A stretch of DNA of 64,000 nucleotides from Prevotellaceae bacterium UBA4301 (GTDB lineage Bacteria; Bacteroidota; Bacteroidia; Bacteroidales; Bacteroidaceae), in contig DGUV01000066.1 of NCBI GenBank assembly GCA_002395775.1, positions 13,881 through 77,880 of the forward strand, in the 5' to 3' direction. The translations under genes were made by a program, and so were the position numbers. The first letter of the stretch is position 1, and every line of letters starts with the position of its first letter. Positions 16,778 through 23,355 of the stretch are shown here, piece by piece. The notes beneath the pieces are model-generated. The model worked only from the letters and a program-made list of their open reading frames with translations, was not told the origin of the DNA and ran no database searches.

Positions 16778-18139
16778 ATGAATCAGCAATCAATCCTGGC
16801 CGGAAAGCGGGCTATCTATTACACGTTGGGCTGCAAACTGAACTTTGCCGAGACCTCCTCGGTGGCTGCCCGGCTTGAGGAACTCGGTGTCGTGCGTGCC
16901 CGTAAGGGTGAGCAAGCCGACCTGTGTTTCGTGAATACCTGTAGTGTCACCGAGGTGGCCGACCACAAGTGTCGCCAAGCCATCCACAAACTCGTCAGGC
17001 AGCATCCCGGAGCCTTCGTGGTGGTCACGGGTTGCTATGCCCAGTTGCGCCCGGCCGACATTGCAGCCATCCCTGGCGTTGCCCTGGTGCTCGGTGTTGA
17101 GCAGAAGGGTAGGGCCGTGGAAATGATTTGTAATCATTTCACAGAGAACGCAGAGAAGACAGAGGGCACAGAGAAGACAGATGACGCAGAGCGTAAAGCA
17201 TGTAAAAGAGGGGCCTTTGTTCCTTCCTGTTCGTGTGGCGACCGCACACGTTACTTCCTTAAGGTGCAGGACGGCTGCGACTATTTCTGCACCTACTGCA
17301 CCATACCGTTCGCCCGTGGGCGCAGCCGGAACGGAACCATCGCCTCCCTGGTGGCTCAGGCCGAGGAGGTGGCAGCCAAGGGGGGCAAGGAGATTGTCAT
17401 CACGGGGGTGAACATTGGTGACTTCGGCAAATCTACGGGCGAGTCGTTCCTCGACCTCATCCGCACACTTGATCAGGTGCAAGGCATCGAGCGCTATCGC
17501 ATCAGCAGCATCGAGCCCAACCTGCTGACCGACGAGGTGCTGCAGTTCTGTGCCGCGAGCCGTACCTTCATGCCCCACTTCCATGTGCCCCTGCAGTCGG
17601 GCAGCGACGAGGTGCTGCGCCTCATGCATCGCCGTTATGACACGGCCCTCTTCCGTCAGAAGATGATGCGCATACGCGAACTCATGCCCGACGCCTTCAT
17701 TGGGGTCGATGTCATTGTGGGCATGCGGGGCGAGACCGACGAATTCTTCCGCGAGGCGCTCGACTTCATGGACAGCGTGCCCGTGAGTCAGTACCATGTC
17801 TTCAGCTACAGCGAACGTCCCGGCACCAAGGCCCTCAACATTCCCCACCGCGTCACTCCCCAAGAAAAGCATTGTCGCAGCCAGCAGGTGCTGAAGCTCA
17901 GTGATGCTCACACGCGCGCGTTCTATAATAAGTATATAGGCACCGTCCGTCCCGTGCTCCTCGAGCATGGCAAGAAGGGCGTGATTGGAGGCTTCACGGA
18001 CAACTACATTCGGGTTACGACCTCCAGCTTCCCCCTGGGAGGAACGATGCCTGCCGACAATGTGATTGTGCCCATGCTCCTTACGGGTTGGAACGAAGCA
18101 GGAGACGCTTTGACCGGAGAATTGATATCAGGGAGTTGA
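16778..18139 (+). CDS. mtaB: tRNA-t6A37 methylthiotransferase MtaB
   Basis: 453 residues. UPF0004 domain (YTLGCKLNFAETS near 14, FVNTCSVTEVADHKCRQ near 50, VTGCYAQLRP near 85), radical-SAM domain with CDYFCTYCTIPFARGRSR near 168, and a TRAM domain at the C terminus. It adds a methylthio group to t6A at tRNA position 37. Residues about 122-140 (ENAEKTEGTEKTDDAERK) are encoded by short repeats of the ACAGAGAA type at 17140-17195 and look like an in-frame insertion between the first domain and the radical-SAM core. The next gene starts 24 bp downstream. Confidence 0.93.
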   Translation: MNQQSILAGKRAIYYTLGCKLNFAETSSVAARLEELGVVRARKGEQADLCFVNTCSVTEVADHKCRQAIHKLVRQHPGAFVVVTGCYAQLRPADIAAIPGVALVLGVEQKGRAVEMICNHFTENAEKTEGTEKTDDAERKACKRGAFVPSCSCGDRTRYFLKVQDGCDYFCTYCTIPFARGRSRNGTIASLVAQAEEVAAKGGKEIVITGVNIGDFGKSTGESFLDLIRTLDQVQGIERYRISSIEPNLLTDEVLQFCAASRTFMPHFHVPLQSGSDEVLRLMHRRYDTALFRQKMMRIRELMPDAFIGVDVIVGMRGETDEFFREALDFMDSVPVSQYHVFSYSERPGTKALNIPHRVTPQEKHCRSQQVLKLSDAHTRAFYNKYIGTVRPVLLEHGKKGVIGGFTDNYIRVTTSSFPLGGTMPADNVIVPMLLTGWNEAGDALTGELISGS

Positions 18140-18163
18140 GAATAGATAAACTAACAATTGACA

Positions 18164-19222
18164 ATGAAGAGAATAGCCATCGTCATCCTGAATTGGAATG
18201 GGGCAGACATGATGCGTCGGTTCCTTCCTTCTGTTGTGGCAAACTCACCAGAGGCCGACGTCATCGTCATCGACAACGGGAGCACCGACGCCAGCCTGCA
18301 ATACCTTAGAGACGAGATGCCCCAGGTGCGCATCATCGCGCTTGATAAGAACTATGGCTTTGCCGAGGGCTATCACCTTGGACTGAAGAAGCTGGAAGAG
18401 GAATCCCTTTCCTTGGAAGAGGGGATGGGGGAGAGGTATTACCTGCTCCTGAACAGCGATGTGGAGGTGCGCGAAGGCTGGCTCCAGCCCATGTTCGCCT
18501 ACATGGAGGCCCATCCCGAAGTGGCTGCCTGCCAGCCCAAGCTCCTGTGCCAGTGGGCTCCCGAGATGTTTGAGTATGCCGGTGCGTCGGGAGGATACAT
18601 CGATGCGCTGGGCTATCCCTATTGCCGTGGCCGCATCTTCGGTACGGTGGAGAAGGACGAGGGGCAGTACGACGACGTGGTGCCTGTGCTCTGGGCCACT
18701 GGGGCCGCCTTGCTCATTCGCAGTCGCGACTATTGGGAAGTGGGCGGATTGGACGGCCGCTTCTTTGCCCATCAGGAGGAGATAGACCTCTGCTGGCGCC
18801 TTCGCAGTCGAGGACGTGGCGTGGTATGTGTACCGCAAAGCGTGGCCTACCATCTGGGCGGTGGGACTTTGCCTCAGGGCAATCCGAAGAAGGACTACCT
18901 CAACTTTCGCAACAACCTCCTCCTGCTTTACAAGAATCTGCCTGCAGGTCGGCTATGGAAGGTCCTGTTCCTGCGCTTCTGGCTCGATGCCCTTGCCAGT
19001 GTGCGCTTCGTCCTGCGCGGTCAGTTCCGTTCGTTCTTGACCGTTTGGCGTGCGCGCTTTGATTTCTGGTGTCTCCTACCGCAGTTCCGTAAGGACAGGA
19101 AAGAGAACCTTCGCCTGTCTAAGCTCTCGCCCGTGCCCGAGCAATCCTCCTTCTCCCTGCTTTGGCGATACTATGTTAAAGGCCAGAATACCTTTGAAAA
19201 ATTGATGATTGACAATGAATGA
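18164..19222 (+). CDS. Family 2 glycosyltransferase
   Basis: 352 residues from ATG 18164. GT2 signatures: VILNWNGADMM at the N terminus, VIDNGSTDAS near 40, NYGFAEGYHLGLK near 64, LLLNSDVEVREGW near 98 (DxD-type metal site), and ATGAALLIRSRDYWEVGGLD with FAHQEEIDLCWR near 205. A rhamnosyl- or related transferase of cell-surface polysaccharide is likely; donor and acceptor are not predictable. Residues 81-93 (EESLSLEEGMGER) appear to be a worn copy of the G/C-palindrome element. The following gene overlaps by 8 bp. Confidence 0.85.
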   Translation: MKRIAIVILNWNGADMMRRFLPSVVANSPEADVIVIDNGSTDASLQYLRDEMPQVRIIALDKNYGFAEGYHLGLKKLEEESLSLEEGMGERYYLLLNSDVEVREGWLQPMFAYMEAHPEVAACQPKLLCQWAPEMFEYAGASGGYIDALGYPYCRGRIFGTVEKDEGQYDDVVPVLWATGAALLIRSRDYWEVGGLDGRFFAHQEEIDLCWRLRSRGRGVVCVPQSVAYHLGGGTLPQGNPKKDYLNFRNNLLLLYKNLPAGRLWKVLFLRFWLDALASVRFVLRGQFRSFLTVWRARFDFWCLLPQFRKDRKENLRLSKLSPVPEQSSFSLLWRYYVKGQNTFEKLMIDNE

Positions 19223-19976
19223 TAGACCGATGAAAGCAGATGCAACTACTCCCTCCCTTCGGGGAGGGAAAGGGGTAGGGGTCTTATATCTCATCCCCTG
19301 CACCCTTGGTGATACGCCTGTGGAGCAGGTGCTTCCAGCATATAATATGGAGATCGTCCGAGGCCTTCGCCACTTCATTGTGGAGGAGATACGCACGGCG
19401 CGACGTTTCCTGCGGCGCCTCGACCGCGAGTTCCCCATCGACGACTCCACCTTCTACGAGATGGGCAAGCATGCCGATGAGGCGCGCTTTGCCTCTTATC
19501 TGCGCCCCATTGCCGAGGGTCACGATGTGGGAGTCATCAGCGAGGCCGGTTGCCCTGCCGTGGCCGACCCCGGTGCCGACATTGTGGCCATAGCCCAGCG
19601 AAAGTGCATTCGTGTCGTGCCGTTAGTAGGTCCAAACAGCATGATACTGGCCGTCATGGCCAGCGGACTCAATGGTCAGAGCTTTGCCTTCAATGGCTAT
19701 CTGCCCATCGACGAGGGCGAGCGGGCGCGGCGCCTACAGGTTCTGGAGAAACGTGCCCAGCACGAACGTCAGACCCAGCTCTTCATCGAGACGCCCTACC
19801 GCAATCATCGTCTCTTCGAGACCCTTGTCCGCACGCTCGGCCCCAAGACGCGCCTTTGCGTTGCAGCAGGCCTTACGACGCCAGATGAATGGGTTCAGAC
19901 CCACACCGTCTCGGAGTGGCGCAAGTTGGGGCTGCCCGACCTCGCCAAGACGCCTTCCATCTTCCTCTTCCTCTGA
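19215..19976 (+). CDS. RsmI-like SAM-dependent methyltransferase (tetrapyrrole methylase fold)
   Basis: 253 residues from ATG 19215, overlapping the GT2 stop. The core GVLYLIPCTLGDTP, FIVEEIRTARRFLRRL, VGVISEAGCPAVADPGADIV, LVGPNSMILAVMASGLNGQSF and FIETPYRNHRLFETL belongs to the TP-methylase/RsmI superfamily, in the shorter branch that many Bacteroidales carry besides true RsmI. Substrate (probably rRNA) is inferred. Residues about 10-22 (TTPSLRGGKGVG) come from a G/C palindrome at 19249-19281, so the natural N terminus was probably about ten residues shorter or different. Convergent with the minus-strand membrane protein gene at 20002. Confidence 0.82.
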   Translation: MNDRPMKADATTPSLRGGKGVGVLYLIPCTLGDTPVEQVLPAYNMEIVRGLRHFIVEEIRTARRFLRRLDREFPIDDSTFYEMGKHADEARFASYLRPIAEGHDVGVISEAGCPAVADPGADIVAIAQRKCIRVVPLVGPNSMILAVMASGLNGQSFAFNGYLPIDEGERARRLQVLEKRAQHERQTQLFIETPYRNHRLFETLVRTLGPKTRLCVAAGLTTPDEWVQTHTVSEWRKLGLPDLAKTPSIFLFL

Positions 19977-20001
19977 CCAATGCAAGCCTTCCCGCTTACG
20001 T

Positions 20002-20676
20002 TTAGGTGTCGGGCTGTCCTTCCTTGCTGTCACGTGGCAGGATGTCGAGTATCTCGTCCAGTTCCTCTTGGTTGCCCCAGTAGAGGCGATTGAGGTTGGC
20101 GGTGATGTCGTTGATGATATGGACGCGCTTCTTGATGACGCGGTTGATGACAAGGAAGAGCATTATGACCCCGACGGCCAGTGCGCCAATCAGCATGTAA
20201 CGTCCTGTGGGCGTGAGATAATCGCTGATGATGAGGTAGGTAGCAGGCACCAGAGGCACAAGCCAGAAGTAGGGCGTTTCCATGTAGTCGTAGCTGTAGT
20301 CCTTACGCATGCGCTTAATGTGGCCCAGTAGAGTGGCGAGGTCTTGGTTGTCCTGCATGAGGCGGTCGAGGCGTTTGCGTCGCTGGTACACGTTGTAGGC
20401 TGTCTGCAGGCAGATAAAGAAGAGTAAGGTAAAGAGCAGAACCTGTTGCCAACTCCTTGCGCCCTCGATGATGAGGACTGACGGCCAGTAGATGGCTATC
20501 AGCACCCATAGGACCATCTGCCACCACCCTGGGCGCAGACGACGGGCCAGTTGGGCAATGGACTCGCGTATTTGGTCGAGGGAGACAATGTCCTCCTTGT
20601 GCAGTCGCTCCCGCAACAATGCCATCGGGGCCTTGAGAGCCTGCAGTTCGTCGGTTGTGTGCTGTTGTTCCATCAT
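20002..20676 (-). CDS. Membrane protein paired with an ECF sigma factor
   Basis: 224 residues. A cytosolic N-terminal part (about 1-50) precedes four hydrophobic helices (about 53-68, 75-93, 137-152, 160-177), and an acidic C-terminal tail (ELDEILDILPRDSKEG) follows. The start overlaps the sigma stop by 4 bp, so translation is coupled. It is not a recognised anti-sigma domain, but position and topology suggest a regulator or partner of the sigma factor. Family not recognised. Confidence 0.7.
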   Translation of the reverse strand: MMEQQHTTDELQALKAPMALLRERLHKEDIVSLDQIRESIAQLARRLRPGWWQMVLWVLIAIYWPSVLIIEGARSWQQVLLFTLLFFICLQTAYNVYQRRKRLDRLMQDNQDLATLLGHIKRMRKDYSYDYMETPYFWLVPLVPATYLIISDYLTPTGRYMLIGALAVGVIMLFLVINRVIKKRVHIINDITANLNRLYWGNQEELDEILDILPRDSKEGQPDT

Positions 20677-21164
20677 TGGTCAGTATTAGGGTTCGACATG
20701 CGGCGCAGTTGTTCCTTGATGCGGAACAGGCGGATGCCAACGTTCTGCGCCGTGATGCCCAGTATATCGCCTATCTCTTGGTAACTCAGTTCCTCGAGCC
20801 ACAGGAGCACGAGCGCCCTGTCGAAGGGTCGCAGGCGGTGGATGCGGTCGTGGAGCAGTCGTATCTGTTGGTTGTCGTCCGTCTGGGCCGTCATCAGGTC
20901 GGCTACGCTGATGGGCAGTGTGTTGTGATGGCGTCGCTGGCCACGCTCATAGGAGACGCAGGTGTTGACGCAGATGCGCCAGACCCACGAACGCAGGCTT
21001 GCCTCGCCACGGAACGAGTCGTGGGCGCGCCAGAGGTTGATGAGTGCCTCCTGCATCATATCGTTTGCCTCGTCCTGGTCCTGGGCGTACATGAGGCAGA
21101 TGGTGTACATCGTCTCCTTGTATGCCTCCACGATGGCGTTGAAGTCTTGGTTCGTATTCTCCAT
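20673..21164 (-). CDS. ECF-type RNA polymerase sigma factor
   Basis: 163 residues from ATG 21164, preceded by TAAGGAAA; the ten codons upstream to 21194 have no match. Sigma region 2 reads YKETMYTICLMYAQDQDEANDMMQEALINLW and region 4 has LSYQEIGDILGITAQNVGIRLFRIK, with a helix-turn-helix. RNA polymerase is redirected to an unknown regulon. First gene of a two-gene unit with the membrane protein. Confidence 0.88.
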   Translation of the reverse strand: MENTNQDFNAIVEAYKETMYTICLMYAQDQDEANDMMQEALINLWRAHDSFRGEASLRSWVWRICVNTCVSYERGQRRHHNTLPISVADLMTAQTDDNQQIRLLHDRIHRLRPFDRALVLLWLEELSYQEIGDILGITAQNVGIRLFRIKEQLRRMSNPNTDQ

Positions 21165-21249
21165 TTCCTTAGGGCTCTCAGTACATAGACGCATCGAGGT
21201 GGCAAAAAATTACATTCATGAGCAGATTTTTTTCCTTGTGTGTCTCGAA

Positions 21250-21279
21250 ACCCCGACTATCCTCGCGGACGGTCGGGGT
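21250..21279 (-). terminator. Hairpin after the second sigma operon
   Basis: ACCCCGAC (21250-21257) pairs with GTCGGGGT (21272-21279), 40 bp after the stop at 21320. A T-run is missing, so the terminator call is moderate. Confidence 0.4.
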
Positions 21280-21319
21280 GTGGCATGCCTTTAACACATA
21301 TATGTAAAAGAGTATTCCT

Positions 21320-22120
21320 TTATTGCTTCTTTTGTGCGCTACTGGGGTTTGGGTTGCGAAGTTGGGTGTACGAGGTCAGGTTGTCGGGACGCAGGAGGCC
21401 CATCATCTGCACGATGTAGGCGTGTCCGTTAAGCGAATGTTCCTTGGACATTAGGATGATGACCTCGTCGAACTGGTCGTCCTTGGTTCTGTGTCCATAG
21501 ATGCTGATGTCACGCTCGCGGACGATGGGCTGGAACCTTTCGTCGTTGCGTAGCTGAGTGCCTCGGCTGAAGATGATTTTCTCTGCAGCCTTCTTCTCCG
21601 ACTTCAGCACGAGCAATCCGTTGAGTCGGGGGAGCATGTTCCGGATGCTCCAGCCACCGATGTAGAAGTCTCCGCCACGTCGGGCATGAGCGTGCAGTAT
21701 ATCGCCCGAGAAGTAGTAGTCCTCGAATCCCCAACGCCCCTTGATGTTGCTCAGGTCGATAAGGGGTTTCTGGTCCTTCGGCAGGTCAATCTTCTCGTGT
21801 CCCCACGACCATTCGTCGGGAAAGCTTCTATACTGTATGATCTTTCCGTCACGCTTTACGAGGATGGAGTCGATGCGCCTCCGTTCGCGCTTCTCAAACT
21901 TCTCCGTTGCGTCCTTTATGCGTTCCTCGGCATTTCGTATGGCTTCTTCGGCGCGTTTCATGCGTTCTTTAATCTGCTTCGAGTCGAACTTGCTGTCTTG
22001 ATTCCAGTAGATAGTGTCGCCGTTCACCACTATCGTGTGGCTCTCGGTTACATGCTCGTCGGCCCTCGTCGTTCCGACGAAGAGCAGCAGTGCCATTAGG
22101 CTTAAGATTGTCGTTTTCAT
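21320..22120 (-). CDS. Secreted coiled-coil protein of an ECF sigma operon
   Basis: 266 residues with signal peptide MKTTILSLMALLLFVGTTRADE. A charged alpha-helical stretch (about 44-85, KQIKERMKRAEEAIRNAEER) is followed by a region with WSWGHEKIDLPKDQKPLIDL and a C-terminal domain (about 150-255) ending in DQFDEVIILMSK and IVQMMGLL. The family was not recognised with certainty; no catalytic motif is visible. It overlaps the anti-sigma-like gene by 4 bp, so it is the third gene of that operon and may be an envelope stress effector. Confidence 0.7.
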   Translation of the reverse strand: MKTTILSLMALLLFVGTTRADEHVTESHTIVVNGDTIYWNQDSKFDSKQIKERMKRAEEAIRNAEERIKDATEKFEKRERRRIDSILVKRDGKIIQYRSFPDEWSWGHEKIDLPKDQKPLIDLSNIKGRWGFEDYYFSGDILHAHARRGGDFYIGGWSIRNMLPRLNGLLVLKSEKKAAEKIIFSRGTQLRNDERFQPIVRERDISIYGHRTKDDQFDEVIILMSKEHSLNGHAYIVQMMGLLRPDNLTSYTQLRNPNPSSAQKKQ

Positions 22121-22497
22121 AAGGCTATCGTGTTATTGTCTGTGTTGTTGCTGAGTACGAGGCAGGCCTCTTCGGCCGAGGCAAAGGTGTCTCGGTAGAC
22201 CGTCTCCTGAGGCTTCGGCCATAGGGTCAGGGTAATAGCTACGATGAGAGCTATGCTTGCCGCCACGGCCCATAGGATTCTCCTCCGCCCCCCTCGAGGG
22301 GGAGTGATGTTCAGGGCGTATTCTCCTCCCCTCGGGGAGGCAGGGAGGGGGTCGGAGGGGGCTTGCCTTAGTTTCTCCATCACCCTGTCGGCCAGGTCTT
22401 GGGGTAGGGGAGGCGTATCGCTTTCGTCCATGCGCTGGAGAGTCAGGCGCAGGTCGTCGTCGCTGAGGTCAGTGTATCTTTTCATATCTTTCGTCAT
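22117..22497 (-). CDS. Anti-sigma-like single-pass membrane protein
   Basis: 126 residues: acidic cytosolic N-terminal part (YTDLSDDDLRLTLQRMDES), one TM helix (about 74-92, ILWAVAASIALIVAITLTLW), and a short periplasmic tail. Position directly after an ECF sigma gene and topology suggest an anti-sigma factor, though no zinc-binding motif is present. Residues 46-73 (DPLPASPRGGEYALNITP then PRGGRRR) are encoded by two G/C-palindrome arms (22283-22308 and 22322-22362), so the linker between the cytosolic part and the TM helix is repeat-derived. Confidence 0.75.
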   Translation of the reverse strand: MTKDMKRYTDLSDDDLRLTLQRMDESDTPPLPQDLADRVMEKLRQAPSDPLPASPRGGEYALNITPPRGGRRRILWAVAASIALIVAITLTLWPKPQETVYRDTFASAEEACLVLSNNTDNNTIAL

Positions 22498-22501
22498 AAC
22501 T

Positions 22502-22990
22502 TTAATCCCTAATCTTCCTAATCTCTAATTTCAATTTCTCGCGTATTCGCTGCATGCGCACGGGCAGGCTCTGTTCCTTCATGCCCGTGATGAAGGCTAT
22601 TTCGCGTATCGACAGCCCGTCGGCGTATCGCATCGAGACGAGCATGCGGTCGTCCTTCGGGAGCCGTCGTATGGCCTGTTCCAGGGCATCGCGCCGGTGG
22701 TCGTCGTCTGGGGTCTCGGGTGTCTGGTCCTGTTGCTCGTTCAGTGGCACCAGCCTCGGTCGGCGGTTCTCCTGCGCGTGGTAGCGCATCACCTCGTTGT
22801 AGGCTATGCGCGTGAGCCACGTTCGCATGGAGGCCCGGCCCTCGTCGTACTGACTGAGCGAGCGAAAGGCCCTGACGAACGTGTCCTGCACCAGTTCCTC
22901 TGCGTCCTCGTGGCACCGGACTGTGCGGCTCACGAAGCGGAGCATGTCGGCTCCATATCGGGCAATTATCTTTCTTTCCTTACTTTCCAT
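22502..22990 (-). CDS. ECF-type RNA polymerase sigma factor
   Basis: 162 residues. Region 2 (IIARYGADMLRFVSRTV, DAEELVQDTFVRAFRSL, MRTWLTRIAYNEVMRY) and region 4 (LPKDDRMLVSMRYADGLS then IREIAFITGMKEQSL, HTH) are clear. It heads a three-gene operon with the anti-sigma-like and the coiled-coil secreted protein. Not closely similar to the sigma factor at 20673. Confidence 0.9.
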   Translation of the reverse strand: MESKERKIIARYGADMLRFVSRTVRCHEDAEELVQDTFVRAFRSLSQYDEGRASMRTWLTRIAYNEVMRYHAQENRRPRLVPLNEQQDQTPETPDDDHRRDALEQAIRRLPKDDRMLVSMRYADGLSIREIAFITGMKEQSLPVRMQRIREKLKLEIRKIRD

Positions 22991-23017
22991 ACACCCTTAT
23001 ATACCCGTCTCTGAGCA

Positions 23018-23025
23018 CAAATATA
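23018..23025 (-). promoter_or_regulatory. Possible -7 element of the 22990 sigma operon
   Basis: TATATTTG on the minus strand (23025-23018), 28 bp before the sigma start. No clear -33 element. Confidence 0.4.
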
Positions 23026-23071
23026 ACAAAAGAAGGGAAGAAAATCTTACTTTATCGTGGCTTTTCCTTCA

Positions 23072-23252
23072 TTTCGCTTAGGCGATTGGCCCGTTTCCCT
23101 TAGGTCGTTGCTCTGTAAGACTTAAGTCTTTCACTTGTAAGATTTAAGTCTTTTGCCTACAAGACTTAAGTCTTTCGGCTGTAAGACCTAAGTCTTTTAC
23201 CAGTAAGACCTAAGTCTTTCGGTCGAAAGGCCCAAGCGTTTTGTCGCAGACA
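23072..23252. repeat. Tandem array with exact 22-bp period and palindromic core
   Basis: Six-base cores of the YYTARG type (CTTAGG, CTTAAG, TTTAAG, CCTAAG, CCCAAG) start at 23077, 23099, 23121, 23143, 23165, 23187, 23209 and 23231, always 22 bp apart. In the middle units the core extends to the perfect palindrome AAGACTTAAGTCTT or to AAGACCTAAGTCTT. The outer units are worn. The array fills the divergent gap between the sigma operon (minus) and the PP2C gene (plus). It has no unique spacers and is not CRISPR. Confidence 0.92.
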
Positions 23253-23306
23253 TTCAGGTGTCCGTGCCGTTTCATATAGGCGTATTACATCCGATGACCG
23301 ATTTTT

Positions 23307-23336
23307 TTGTGTTCTTGGCAAGTTTTCGTATATTTG
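23307..23336 (+). promoter_or_regulatory. Promoter of the PP2C/kinase fusion gene
   Basis: TTTG at 23307-23310 and TATATTTG at 23329-23336, 18 bp apart, 19 bp before the ATG at 23356. The 22-bp array lies just upstream. Confidence 0.65.
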
Positions 23337-23355
23337 CAGGGTCGATACAGAACCA

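Noticed and set aside
23072..23252. CRISPR array
   Set aside because: The 22-bp period leaves no unique spacers, units are palindromic and diverged, and no cas gene is present.
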